Shown here one piece after another: positions 42,103-51,497 of a stretch of 64,000 nucleotides of DNA; position 1 is the first letter of the stretch, and every line of letters starts with the position of its first letter. Source of the DNA: Deltaproteobacteria bacterium (GTDB taxonomy: Bacteria; Myxococcota_A; Polyangia; Polyangiales; Polyangiaceae). The DNA is taken from the NCBI GenBank assembly GCA_016218915.1, contig JACRCQ010000045.1, forward strand, positions 1 to 64,000, in the 5' to 3' direction. The notes below the pieces were generated by a model that made no database searches, had not been told where the DNA came from, and worked only from the letters and a program-made list of their open reading frames with translations. The position numbers and the translations under genes are program-made.

Positions 42103-43626
42103 ATGGAGCGCACCTTCGCCGAACGCTTGCGGCACATGCGCCTGCCGCTCGTGCCCTTGCTTCCCGCGATCGTGGTCGTGGTGGGCGTGGCCACAGCCGT
42201 CGCCGTCGGAATGCTCGCGCTCTGGCACCTGCGCACCACTGCCGATCAGCTCTCTTCCACCCGCGCGGACGTGCTCGCATCCACGCTCGCCACTCGCCTT
42301 CGCGCGACCGCCATCGAGGATCGCTACGACTTCGCACGTCGTGCAGCGCGAAGGACCGGCGCCGAAGTGCTGGTCTGCACCCAGGATGGGGAGATCCACG
42401 TCGATGCCACCTTTGGGCCGCCGACGCGCACCGACATCGTCTCGCTGCTGATCGCCAGGCAGGGCGAGGTGCAGACGCGCATCGGTCGCACGCTCTACAG
42501 CTCGAGCCCGCTGGGGCCGCCGTTCCAGAACACCTCGGTGATGGTGTTCGTGCCCGCGCCGCTTCAGCCTGAAGGCGCCCAGGCCCTCGTGCGCTCGGTG
42601 GCCGGCCTGACAGCCCTGCTGATCGGCGTGGCAGCGATCGTGGCCTTCCTGTTCTCGCGCGACCTGCACGCTGACGTCGACTTCGTGCGCAGCCGCATCG
42701 CAGCCATGGCCGATCCCGGCTCGAGCCCCGCGGGGGAGCCGGTTCCCATCCGCGTTGCAGACCAGGTCGGTGTGCTCACCCACGCGTTCAACGTGCTGGT
42801 CGATCGATTCACGGCCGCGGAGCGCGCCTACCAGCGCGACATGCAGCGCGTCGCCTCTCTGGATCGCGACCGCTCCGCGTTTCTTGGGGCGCTCAGCCAC
42901 GAGCTGCGTACGCCGCTCAACGCGATCCTCGGTTTTGCCGACATCCTCTTGAGCGAGGTCGACGGCAAGCTCGAAGCGGACGCGAGGGAGAACCTGGAGA
43001 TGGTGCGTTCGAGCGGCTCGCACCTGCGCGGGCTCATCGACGACATCCTGGAGCTGTCCGCGATCGAGTCCGGCCAGCTGCGGCTGTCGCGCGCCATGGT
43101 CGACCTGCGGGCGATCGCCGAGGACGTCATGCGAGAAGCCTCGGCCAGGGTGATCGGCAAGCCCATCACGATGACGGTGACCGGAGACTCCCCTGCCCTG
43201 GTGTTCGCCGACGAGCGACGCATGTGGCAGATCCTGTCGAATCTGGTGGGCAACGCGGCCAAGTTCACGGCTCGCGGCTCGGTGAGCGTCAACATCGAGG
43301 TGGGAGAGCGCGAAGCGCAAATCTCGGTGACCGACACGGGCTCGGGAATTCCGCAAGCCGACATCGAGGCGATCTTCGACGAGTACCGCCAGCTCGGCAG
43401 CTCGAACCTGCGGGAGAAAGGCGCAGGGCTCGGCTTGTTCATCGCTCGCAAGCTCGTGACCATGCACGGTGGAACCATCGTCGTGCGAAGCGAGCTTGGC
43501 CAGGGCTCCGAGTTCACGGTGCGCGTTCCAGTCTGGGGCTCGGGCGAGCTCGCCGCAGCGGCTGGCGTCGAAGGAAGCTCCCGCGGACGGGCGCGGATTC
43601 TGTCGCCGGAGGGGTCTGGCGCATGA
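42103..43626 (+). CDS. Sensor histidine kinase
   Basis: 507 residues. Two membrane helices (about 14-42 and 163-186) bracket a periplasmic domain of about 120 residues, followed by a HAMP-like linker. HisKA has the phosphorylated His266 in LGALSHELRTPLNAILGF. The ATPase domain has an intact N box (NLVGNAAKFT), G1 (DTGSGIP) and G2 (GAGLGLFIARKL). The ATG at 42103 follows GAGGTGGAAGG and is preferred over the GTG at 42085. No response regulator lies nearby. It is ATGA-coupled to a second kinase-like gene. Confidence 0.88.
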   Translation: MERTFAERLRHMRLPLVPLLPAIVVVVGVATAVAVGMLALWHLRTTADQLSSTRADVLASTLATRLRATAIEDRYDFARRAARRTGAEVLVCTQDGEIHVDATFGPPTRTDIVSLLIARQGEVQTRIGRTLYSSSPLGPPFQNTSVMVFVPAPLQPEGAQALVRSVAGLTALLIGVAAIVAFLFSRDLHADVDFVRSRIAAMADPGSSPAGEPVPIRVADQVGVLTHAFNVLVDRFTAAERAYQRDMQRVASLDRDRSAFLGALSHELRTPLNAILGFADILLSEVDGKLEADARENLEMVRSSGSHLRGLIDDILELSAIESGQLRLSRAMVDLRAIAEDVMREASARVIGKPITMTVTGDSPALVFADERRMWQILSNLVGNAAKFTARGSVSVNIEVGEREAQISVTDTGSGIPQADIEAIFDEYRQLGSSNLREKGAGLGLFIARKLVTMHGGTIVVRSELGQGSEFTVRVPVWGSGELAAAAGVEGSSRGRARILSPEGSGA

Positions 43627-45485
43627 ACGCCGCAGCAGGACGTCTTACCCAGGCCGTCATGGCAGCCTTGATCGTGGTGACGCTCGTCGCTGCCGCAGCG
43701 CTGGTCTTCGTGGCGCCTCGCTTCCTGCTGCTCGACCCGGGCATGGCGCCCAATGCCCTGATCAACGGAATCGAAGTCGGCTCGGTCACCATGACGCTGA
43801 CGCTGGTTGCGACATGGCTCCGCATGCGGCGCATGCGCTTCACGCTTCGTGCGCTCGGGCTCGGATCGCGATGGGTGGAGCCTGAGGAGCTCGACGCGCT
43901 GGATCGTGCGCCGGCGCAGGTCACGATCACGGCGCTCGCCATCGCGGTCGCCGGCATCGTGTCCACGCTGCTGCCCGGCCTTCGCCCGGAAGGCTTCGAC
44001 TTCGACTCCACGGCCAGCCTGGCGTTGCTCGCCATCACGATCGCTTGCGTCGCCGCGCTGCCGCTGTACGTGATCATCCGCCAGCGGGTGGCGCGCGCCA
44101 TCCAGCTTGCGCCCGAGGACTCCATCCGCGAGCTGCTCGAGCGGGTGAGCCGCAGGCCGGAGCCAGCCCAGCGCATCGTGAGCCGTGCACGGCTCGCCCT
44201 GCTCGCGCCGGTCGGTCTCGTGGGCTTCGGAGTGGCCCTGCTTGCGCACGCGCACGTGCTCTCGTTCGAGGCGCGCGGCCGGCTCGCCACCGCAACTGCG
44301 ATCGCGCAGGGCGCGCTGGAGCCGGTGCCGGGCCCGGTCCCGGATGCAGGCGAGCTCGATGCAGCGCAAGCGGCCGCGGAGCACGACTTCATCGTCCGTT
44401 TGAACCCCACCAGCGCGCCGTTCAGGATCGAGCGCAAGCCCACCGGGCGCGTGGTCGTGACCGTGCCTCTCGACGTCGGCCACGCAACCGTGTCGTTCGT
44501 GGGCACCACGATCATCGCCCTGACCGCCAGCGGTGTCGTCGTCGCCATCATCGCTGCTCTGCTCGCGTCCATGCTCGGTGCTGCCGTGGGCCGCACCGTG
44601 GCCGACGACCTCGCCCAGGCGACGCGCCGGGTCCAGCTGCTCGGCACAGAAGCGGTGTTGCGTGGAGAGCCCCGGATCGCGCGCCCGGCTCGCTATGCCA
44701 TGGTGGCCGCGCTCGGCGAAGCCATCGAGCGGCTGGCCGAGCGATTCCGGGTCTTCGCCTCGGCCCAGGAGCAGGCGATCGAAGCGCGCGAGGCGGCGCG
44801 ACGCATGCGCGGGCTGCTGTTCGCGAGCGTGAGCCACGACCTGAAGAGCCCGCTCAACTCCGTGCTGGGCTTTGCCGATCTCATCGACGAGCAGCAGATG
44901 TCGCCACCGCAGCAGGAGAGCCTCGACGTGATCAAGCGACGGGGCAGCGAGCTGCTCGGCCTGATCCAGACGATTCTCGACGCCGCACGCGTCGAGGCCG
45001 GTCAGCTGGTGGTGCAGAAGTCCAAGGCCGCGTTCGACGAGCTGGTGCTCTCCGCCGTGAACTCCGCCAGGGAGATCGCGGGACCAGGCGCGATCCAGAT
45101 CACGTTCGACATCGCTCCCTCTCTCCCCCCGGTCACCGTCGATCCCACGCGGGTCATCGAAGCGCTCGCCGCCCTGATTCGTCACGCCGTGCGCACCACC
45201 CACGAGGGACAGGTCCGCGTGATCGCCGAAGCGAGCGGCAATGGGCGCGACCTGGTGGTGGACATCGAGGCGCCGTCGCGCATGATCCCGGCGGCCAACC
45301 TCGCTCGGCTGCTGCTGCCCGACGGCGAGAGCACGATGCCGCGGAGCCTGGGCGGGCTCGCGCTCGGCCTGTCCCTCGCCAACTCCCTGCTCGTGCTCCA
45401 CGGCGGCAGCGTCGAAGTGTTCGACACCGCCGACGGGATCGTTCTTCGCGCGCGGGTGCCGATCGACGCCGAGCCGACGGCCTGA
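43623..45485 (+). CDS. Second sensor histidine kinase, ATPase domain degenerate
   Basis: 620 residues with four or more membrane helices in the N-terminal half and a periplasmic part before a HAMP-like region. HisKA is present (His405 in SVSHDLKSPLNSVLGF). The ATPase domain looks impaired: the N box reads ALIRHAVRTT without the Mg-binding Asn, and the DxGxG box is replaced by DIEAPSRM, though a GGLALGLSLANSLL G2-like motif remains. It may be phosphorylated or regulated by the coupled kinase upstream rather than acting alone (inference). Confidence 0.82.
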   Translation: MNAAAGRLTQAVMAALIVVTLVAAAALVFVAPRFLLLDPGMAPNALINGIEVGSVTMTLTLVATWLRMRRMRFTLRALGLGSRWVEPEELDALDRAPAQVTITALAIAVAGIVSTLLPGLRPEGFDFDSTASLALLAITIACVAALPLYVIIRQRVARAIQLAPEDSIRELLERVSRRPEPAQRIVSRARLALLAPVGLVGFGVALLAHAHVLSFEARGRLATATAIAQGALEPVPGPVPDAGELDAAQAAAEHDFIVRLNPTSAPFRIERKPTGRVVVTVPLDVGHATVSFVGTTIIALTASGVVVAIIAALLASMLGAAVGRTVADDLAQATRRVQLLGTEAVLRGEPRIARPARYAMVAALGEAIERLAERFRVFASAQEQAIEAREAARRMRGLLFASVSHDLKSPLNSVLGFADLIDEQQMSPPQQESLDVIKRRGSELLGLIQTILDAARVEAGQLVVQKSKAAFDELVLSAVNSAREIAGPGAIQITFDIAPSLPPVTVDPTRVIEALAALIRHAVRTTHEGQVRVIAEASGNGRDLVVDIEAPSRMIPAANLARLLLPDGESTMPRSLGGLALGLSLANSLLVLHGGSVEVFDTADGIVLRARVPIDAEPTA

Positions 45486-45500
45486 CCGGCCAGCTCTCCC

Positions 45501-47381
45501 TCACTGGCAGTGATTGCTGCCGTTGCAGGTTCCTTGCAGGCAGTCGGTGTTGTCGTTGCACGGCGAGCCGATCGAGCCGTCCTGGCACGTGCTCACGCAG
45601 ATGTTGCTCTTGCAGTCCGTCTTGGCCTCGCAAGGGTCTCCCAGGTTCCCGTCCGAGCATGTCGAGCCACCGACGCAGATCTTGCTCGTGCAATCCGCCG
45701 CGGTCTCGCAATGGCTCCCCGCCGAGCCGTCGGAGCACACGTAGCCCGTGGGCGATCCTGAGCCGCTCACGCAGATCTTGCTGATGCAGTCGCCGTCGAG
45801 CTCGCACAGCGCACCCTTCTCGCCCGTCGTGCAAAGCCCTGCGCTGTTGCCACCTGTGGCGCAGCGCCCGGAGGCGCAGTCCGAGCCGACCACGCACCAC
45901 GAGCCAGGCAGTCCGTCCGTGCAACGCCCCTGGCCCAATCCGCTGCTGTAGGCGCACTTGCCGGCAGCGCAATCGCTGGTCTCCCCGCACGGCTCACCGA
46001 GCTCGCCCGTGGTGCAAGTGCCTTCCCCGCCCGAAGGCGCTGTACATCGCCCCGTGTCGCATTGCGCATCGGTATGACACGGATCTCCAGTCCCACCTGC
46101 GGTGCAGTACCCGTCAACGCCCCAGGTGGGAACGCACCGATTCGAAATGCAGTCCGCGTCGGTCCCGCATGGCCCGCCCAGCGCACCGTCCGAGCACTTC
46201 CCCCAGGACCCCGCTGCATTCGTGCAGATGCCGCTCTTGCACTGCGCGTCCGCTACACACGTGTCGCCCAGATTGCCGTCCGTGCACACGCCGTCCCCAC
46301 CCGCCATCGGCGCGCACTGGTGGTTCTGGCAATCCGCATCGTCGCGGCATGGCGACCCCGGCTTCCCATCCGTGCACCTCTTGTGCACTCCCTCGGAATC
46401 CGCCTTCTGGACGCAGAAGCCTGAAGCGCAATCCTGATCCTCGCCACAGGGATTCCCAAGGGCCCCATCGCTGCAGAGCTTGTCGAACGTGTCCTGTACG
46501 CACTTGCCCGCTTTGCAGTCCGCATCCGCTCCGCACGCGTCGCCGATCGCCCCTGCGCTGCACTTGCCCGAAGCGCCGCCGCTCGCTCCTGCGCACAGCA
46601 GCGGCGTGCTGCAGTCGGAGCTCGAGTAGCACAGGTCTCCCTTGGCGCCGACAGAGCAAGTCCCGGACGACGAAGCGCTCGCCGCCACGCAGTGCAACCC
46701 GGTGGCGCAGTCCGAAGCGGCGTAGCAGGTCGCCCCCTTGGCGCCGTCCGAGCAGGTGCCCACGAACGAGCTGGGAGGAAGAACGCACTGCGTTCCCTTG
46801 CAGTCACCCGGCTCGTTGCACGGAGAGCCGCTTGCACCATTGGAGCAGGTGCGGGAGCCGTCCGAAGAAGACGCAACACATGCGCCAGCCAGGCAGTCGG
46901 TGTCGTCCAGACACCAGCTTCCGTTGACCCCGGTCGTGCATTCGCCGCTCGTTGCCCCTTTCTTCGTGGCGCACCGCCCTGCACCGCAGTCCGCATCCTT
47001 GGTGCACGGCGTGTAGTCAGAAGCGCACTCCATGACGTCGGAGAGATCCCGATCACAGGCAACGGTGCAGTCCACGGACACGAGGCACCCGGACTTCGGA
47101 TGGCAGACCGTGAGCGACATGGGCCACGGATCGCAATCGCACTTGACCACGCTGCAGGCCGTCGTGCATCCGCCCCCGGCATACTTGGGGGCTAGCTTGT
47201 CGCACCCGCGATCCGGCGGCTCTGGTATGGGTGGCCGGGATCCGTCCACGACCTGCCCGTCCGTCCCGGCTCCACCCTCGAGCCCCCCGTCGTTGCCCGG
47301 GTTGGCTCCGGAGCTGCTGTCATCGCCGCAACCGTTCAAGAGGATCGCGCACGCGAAAGTCATCAGGCAGCGTTGGACCAT
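45501..47381 (-). CDS. Cys-rich repeat lipoprotein (DC..G.C repeats)
   Basis: 626-residue lipoprotein (lipobox AILLNGC|G), then a Gly/Asp linker and a distinct Cys pattern (CTTACSVVKCDCDP). About fourteen repeats of roughly 30-36 residues follow, of the form G..C..D.DC..G.C......G.C..G. All repeats have even Cys numbers, so they should form small disulfide knots. It is a typical myxobacterial surface protein of unknown role. It is convergent with the histidine kinase pair; the 15-base gap holds no obvious terminator. Confidence 0.72.
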   Translation of the reverse strand: MVQRCLMTFACAILLNGCGDDSSSGANPGNDGGLEGGAGTDGQVVDGSRPPIPEPPDRGCDKLAPKYAGGGCTTACSVVKCDCDPWPMSLTVCHPKSGCLVSVDCTVACDRDLSDVMECASDYTPCTKDADCGAGRCATKKGATSGECTTGVNGSWCLDDTDCLAGACVASSSDGSRTCSNGASGSPCNEPGDCKGTQCVLPPSSFVGTCSDGAKGATCYAASDCATGLHCVAASASSSGTCSVGAKGDLCYSSSDCSTPLLCAGASGGASGKCSAGAIGDACGADADCKAGKCVQDTFDKLCSDGALGNPCGEDQDCASGFCVQKADSEGVHKRCTDGKPGSPCRDDADCQNHQCAPMAGGDGVCTDGNLGDTCVADAQCKSGICTNAAGSWGKCSDGALGGPCGTDADCISNRCVPTWGVDGYCTAGGTGDPCHTDAQCDTGRCTAPSGGEGTCTTGELGEPCGETSDCAAGKCAYSSGLGQGRCTDGLPGSWCVVGSDCASGRCATGGNSAGLCTTGEKGALCELDGDCISKICVSGSGSPTGYVCSDGSAGSHCETAADCTSKICVGGSTCSDGNLGDPCEAKTDCKSNICVSTCQDGSIGSPCNDNTDCLQGTCNGSNHCQ

Positions 47382-47544
47382 CCCTGGGGCTCCTTGGTAG
47401 AAGAAGAGGGCATCGACAATCGATCACCGTATCCCAAGGTTGAGCGGGACGAAAGGGCGAGGCGGGCCGGCGGGTCCGCGGCTCACGCCGCCCGGCGCGG
47501 ACTTCGGGCTTCGCACCGGCCTGCAAGCACATGCCTCCATTCCA

Positions 47545-48675
47545 ATGATGACTCGATGGGTGCACTTCGATCGGCTGGCTGCGCTGGTCCTGCTGGGGCT
47601 TGTCGGCAACGCGTGTGCGTATGTGCGGATGGTCATCCACAATGCCCCGAGCCTGGCCGCGCCCACGTACTTCGACAGCCGTGAGGTTCTCCCCTCCGCC
47701 ACCCCGATGCCGCTGCAAAGAGCCGAGCGCGAAGCGACGTTCGAATTGGGCAGCAGCTTGCGCAAGAAGTACGGCTCGTTCGACGCCTGGCTCGAGGCGA
47801 ACCACACGCGCGCATTCGTGGTGGTGCACAACGACGTCATCATCTACGAGCGCTACTTCGGCGAGGTGTCGTCCACCACGCTCCTGCCTTCGTTCTCGAT
47901 GAGCAAGACCTACGCAGCGGTGCTGATCGGATGCGCGTTGCGCGATGGCCTGATCGCGTCGGTCGATCAGCCGGTGACAGACTACATCCCCGAGCCTGCT
48001 GCCAAGCCGCGATACGATCAGGTGACGCTCGATCAGCTGCTGCGGATGACCTCGGGAATCGACTTTGACGAAGAAACGTCGGCGGGCGGCGTCTTCTACT
48101 ACTGCACCGACCTTCGCAATCGAATGTACGCCTACGACGTGAAGTGGATTCCCGGCCAGCACTACCTGTACGGCAGCGTCAACGTCCAGCTCCTGTGGGA
48201 TGTGCTGCACCGCAGGCTGTCCGGCTCCACCGTGGCCGCGTACTTCGAAAAGAGCATCTGGGACCCGATCGGTGCAGAGCACGCCGCGAGCTGGTCGCTC
48301 GACAGCAAATCCAGCGGCGTCGAGAAGCTGTCTGCTGGATTCAACGCCACCGCACGCGACCACGCGCGCCTCGGGCTTCTCTTCCTCCACCAAGGCACGC
48401 TCCAGGGTCGAGCTGTCGTGCCCAAGCAGTGGATCGAAGAGTCGCTCGTGGCTGACCCGATCGCAGGCGTCGTACGCACGGCAGACGGGGTGGTCCGTCG
48501 GACCCGACGCCAATGGTTCCTGACCCTGGACGGGCGCAGCTACTTCGCAAAGGGGTATCACGGACAGTACATCTTCGTGGCTCCGGACAAGAACGTGGTC
48601 TTCGTCAGGTTCGGCGACGGCTACGGCTCCGTCGACTGGACTTCGCTGTTCGACCGTCTGGCTCGCAGCCTGTAG
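47545..48675 (+). CDS. Serine beta-lactamase/transpeptidase-fold lipoprotein
   Basis: 376 residues. The hydrophobic N-terminus ends in LVGNAC|A, a probable lipobox. The class C beta-lactamase/esterase fold shows the SxxK nucleophile motif in SFSMSKTYAAVL and a Tyr motif in YLYGSVNVQLL. A late Lys/His motif (FAKGYHGQYIFV) could stand for KTG. Family members are penicillin-binding-protein-like hydrolases, esterases or amidases, often not true beta-lactamases. The ATG at 47545 (or 47548) is chosen for the signal sequence. Bases 47382-47544 show no gene. Confidence 0.82.
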   Translation: MMTRWVHFDRLAALVLLGLVGNACAYVRMVIHNAPSLAAPTYFDSREVLPSATPMPLQRAEREATFELGSSLRKKYGSFDAWLEANHTRAFVVVHNDVIIYERYFGEVSSTTLLPSFSMSKTYAAVLIGCALRDGLIASVDQPVTDYIPEPAAKPRYDQVTLDQLLRMTSGIDFDEETSAGGVFYYCTDLRNRMYAYDVKWIPGQHYLYGSVNVQLLWDVLHRRLSGSTVAAYFEKSIWDPIGAEHAASWSLDSKSSGVEKLSAGFNATARDHARLGLLFLHQGTLQGRAVVPKQWIEESLVADPIAGVVRTADGVVRRTRRQWFLTLDGRSYFAKGYHGQYIFVAPDKNVVFVRFGDGYGSVDWTSLFDRLARSL

Positions 48676-48748
48676 GGCATCGTCCCTGCTTCGGCAGATC
48701 CGCTCCGCGTGACGGGAACTCCCGCCGCCCTTCGCTGTCGGTCCCACC

Positions 48749-50449
48749 ATGCGCTGCGGACGCATACAGTCGGTCATCATCGTGCTGTGCGCCGCAGGGT
48801 TCGTCGGGGCCCTCGGCGTTGCTCTGTACAACCAGATCCTGCTGATCGACGAGTTCCACGCGTTGTGGCGATTGCACGATCACGCCATGCCCGGTCCCCT
48901 GCAGTCGGCGTCGCGGCTCCCTGCCCAGCGAAGCCAGGTCATGACGATGAGCGCGGATCTCAGGGTGCTGCTCGCAGCGTTCGCAGGCCTGCTGCCGCTG
49001 GTGATCGGGCTGGCCATGTCCCTTCAACGACGCCAGCGCCTTCGCGACCTGGTCACGAGCGCGGGATGCGGTGATTGGTCCAAGGTCATGACCGCGCGCG
49101 CCGAGAGCTGGTGGCCCGAAGCGCTCGTCTCTCTGTCCGTCCTGCCAGCCCCCATCGCCGCATGGATCGTGGTCCACTCCGCGCGTGCCCGGAGTCTGGA
49201 GCTGATTCGTTCCGTCACGGGCGAGCCAGGAGACCGCGAAGTGGCGGACCTCCTCGCCGGCCTCGTGTCCACGCAGTCCAATGCGATCGTCAGCGCAACC
49301 ACGGCAACGACTGTGATCTGCTTCGTGGCCCTGGCCTCTTTGGCCCTCGCGCTATCGTGGAGAACGCGTCTGGGCGCCATCCTGCAGGCCGCACGCGCAG
49401 CCATGTGCGAGCAGCAGGTGGGCCAGCAGCCCTATCGCTCCTGGCAGGACAACAAGGAGGCGATCGCCTGGCTTCGGCATCCCGGCCCAGCGCCCAGCCG
49501 CGTAGCCGCGCTCGTCGTGGCTGGGTGGACCGCGGTCCTTCTGCCAGCCGCGGCGGGAGTCATCGTCTTCGTCATGGGTCCTGCCAGCTGCCGCGATCCG
49601 AAGGCATACTACGTCTGTGAGGCGGAGCGCAGGCTCGTGGGCACCCATGATCTGCTCGCCTGGTTTCTCGCCAGCGGTGCAGGCTTGATCGCTCTCACGG
49701 TCCTGGTCGTGATCGTCATCTCTCTGTCTCGAAACGAGTTGGGGCGCCCCTGGATTGCTCCGGACATCCGTAGACTGATCGCTCCGGACAGCCAGAACGC
49801 ACTGCCACCGAGCCCAACAAGCGCAGTCTTGATACCCTCCGCGCTCGTCGTCGCTGCGCTCGCGACAACGGGCCTGTCGATTCCGGCCTGCGCGCAAAAC
49901 CTGAAACACTCAGAAGTGTACGCGCCGCGGCCCGGGCCGATGGACTCCGCTGGATTCGTCCTCGACAGCTCCCTGGTCTCCGGCAACGAAGGGGAGATTC
50001 TCACGTCCAACCCCGACGCGCGTCTGCTGCTGTCAGCTCAGGGCGTACGCTGGAAGGGAAACAATCTTACGTTAGAGTTGGCCGCGGAGCGCGTGCCCCG
50101 GGAGCTGTACGGCTCGCGCCTGTGGCTCCGATGCAGAGCCGATGTGCCGTTGGGTGAGGTGCACCGCTTGCTGAAGGAACTGCGCAAGAACGAGCTGCGC
50201 GCACGTGTCCATCTCACCGTCGTGCGCATGAATACCGTCTGGGAGCCGGCACTCGGCGATGTCGCCGTGCCCTGGATCCTCTGGCGAAGGTTCGACCTCG
50301 GCTTCCGGAATCCAGCCCACTCTTCGGCAGAGGGGCAGTGCGGAGGCGCAGATTCCCGTTGCGATGGTTACGAGGGTGAGCTCGACGCCATGGTCGAGCG
50401 ACTGAGGGTAGACGACCACCGCGACAGCAATCTGGGGTCCCTCCTCTGA
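48749..50449 (+). CDS. Polytopic membrane protein, unknown function
   Basis: 566 residues with about seven membrane helices in the first 370 residues and a soluble C-terminal domain after a Cys-containing helix (LSIPACAQN). The C-terminal part (LWLRCRADVPLGEVHRLLKELRKNELRARVHLTV) is faintly like the periplasmic domain of ExbD/TolR, and the helical part could correspond to an ExbB-like unit. This is too weak for a call. Not part of the divergent TonB-receptor operon. Confidence 0.6.
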   Translation: MRCGRIQSVIIVLCAAGFVGALGVALYNQILLIDEFHALWRLHDHAMPGPLQSASRLPAQRSQVMTMSADLRVLLAAFAGLLPLVIGLAMSLQRRQRLRDLVTSAGCGDWSKVMTARAESWWPEALVSLSVLPAPIAAWIVVHSARARSLELIRSVTGEPGDREVADLLAGLVSTQSNAIVSATTATTVICFVALASLALALSWRTRLGAILQAARAAMCEQQVGQQPYRSWQDNKEAIAWLRHPGPAPSRVAALVVAGWTAVLLPAAAGVIVFVMGPASCRDPKAYYVCEAERRLVGTHDLLAWFLASGAGLIALTVLVVIVISLSRNELGRPWIAPDIRRLIAPDSQNALPPSPTSAVLIPSALVVAALATTGLSIPACAQNLKHSEVYAPRPGPMDSAGFVLDSSLVSGNEGEILTSNPDARLLLSAQGVRWKGNNLTLELAAERVPRELYGSRLWLRCRADVPLGEVHRLLKELRKNELRARVHLTVVRMNTVWEPALGDVAVPWILWRRFDLGFRNPAHSSAEGQCGGADSRCDGYEGELDAMVERLRVDDHRDSNLGSLL

Positions 50450-50493
50450 TGGAAGAGCTGCTGTCAGGTTCGACCGAAGACACGGTCGGCTGA

Positions 50494-51495
50494 TCAGTCG
50501 TGGTGGCCTCCACCCGTGCCAGGGATCGCCACGCAGCTCCCTGTGTCCCGGAACCGCGGCAAGGTCGGCATCAGCACGTTGTACACGTAGTCCTGCAACG
50601 TCGTGATTCCGCGCGGACCGCCGTCCCCTGCGTCCATGTCACCCGCGTCCATGTCACCCGAGTCCATGTCGCCTGCGTCCGCTTTCCCCGCTTCGACGTG
50701 CGCGTCGCCGCCATCTCCCGCATCCGCATCAAGGCCGTAGGGCCCGAGCCCGCGAATCTTGCTCAGCTCGACCTTGCCAAGCTCCTCCAGCGTGATCTGG
50801 CCGTCGTTGTTCGCATCCGCCGCTGCAAATGGATCAAAGCGAAGCGCAGCCGTCGCTTCCTGAATGTCGTCGCGGAACAGCCGCTCCGCTGCCACCCCGA
50901 TGTCGAACGTCTGGTTCTCGCTCCCCACAAGATTCACCCCTGCAGCGATCTGCCCATCGATCTTCACCCCGCAGCTCTCATATCGATACGGTTGGCGGAA
51001 GAGCCACCGGAGCGTCTTGGTCACCCCCTCGCGCGACGCTGTGGCTTCGATCCAGATGGTGACGCCCGCGTCGGTCGCATAGAGATCCGTTCCCGGCGTG
51101 CGCATCACCGCCCGATCCGCCTCGGTCATCCCTGCGCCGAGCACCGCATCCGTGGCAGGCACGTTCACGCGGAACCTCACGTCGCAGACGCCGATTCCGT
51201 ACTGCTCGCTGATCTTCTGCCCGCTCCCCTTGGTGACGTCGAGAATCCGATCGTAGCGCGCCTCTGAGTAGCTGTTGCATCCATCGCCCAACGACACGCG
51301 GCCAATGCCGAGCGTCACGCGCTGGAACGTCAAGAGCCACCCGTCCACGGTCGTGACCCCCTGCTCCACTGCCGGGCTCGGCGATGCCGTCATCAGCAGC
51401 TTGCCAGGGGGTGGGCGGTCGTCTGCCGGAAGGCACCCGGCGGTCGCCGCGGCGACTGCGAGCAGTGCGATGAAAGAGGGGCGAGCCGCACGCAT
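50494..51495 (-). CDS. Lipoprotein with EF-hand-like motif, partner of TonB receptor
   Basis: 333 residues: lipoprotein signal with AAATAGC|L. The mature region (about 30-240) is beta-rich with conserved-looking cysteines. An EF-hand-like Ca2+ loop follows (AADANNDGQITLEEL, about 255-270), then an Asp/Gly/Met repeat tract and a His-His-Asp end (GTGGGHHD). It begins two bases after the TonB-receptor stop, so the two are co-transcribed. This suggests a metal- or ligand-binding surface partner (inference). The start at 51495 is set by the signal peptide. Confidence 0.68.
   Translation of the reverse strand: MRAARPSFIALLAVAAATAGCLPADDRPPPGKLLMTASPSPAVEQGVTTVDGWLLTFQRVTLGIGRVSLGDGCNSYSEARYDRILDVTKGSGQKISEQYGIGVCDVRFRVNVPATDAVLGAGMTEADRAVMRTPGTDLYATDAGVTIWIEATASREGVTKTLRWLFRQPYRYESCGVKIDGQIAAGVNLVGSENQTFDIGVAAERLFRDDIQEATAALRFDPFAAADANNDGQITLEELGKVELSKIRGLGPYGLDADAGDGGDAHVEAGKADAGDMDSGDMDAGDMDAGDGGPRGITTLQDYVYNVLMPTLPRFRDTGSCVAIPGTGGGHHD
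50627..50680. repeat. 15-bp tandem repeat coding for an Asp/Gly/Met tract
   Basis: About 3.6 copies of CCTGCGTCCATGTCA with a few substitutions lie inside the lipoprotein gene and encode repeated GDMDA units on the minus strand. Such in-frame microsatellites can vary in copy number without frameshift. Confidence 0.7.
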
Positions 51496-51497
51496 GA

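Noticed and set aside
41371-43467. 698-residue minus-strand ORF
   Set aside because: Antisense of the GNAT and histidine kinase genes, with low-complexity composition and no recognisable start or domain.
42828-45401. 857-residue minus-strand ORF
   Set aside because: Antisense of the two histidine kinases, rich in Arg/His/Gln/Gly without any domain. The sense frames carry clear kinase motifs.
47545-48675. Antibiotic-resistance beta-lactamase
   Set aside because: The fold is present, but family members of this type are often esterases or PBP-like, and the KTG motif is not clear.
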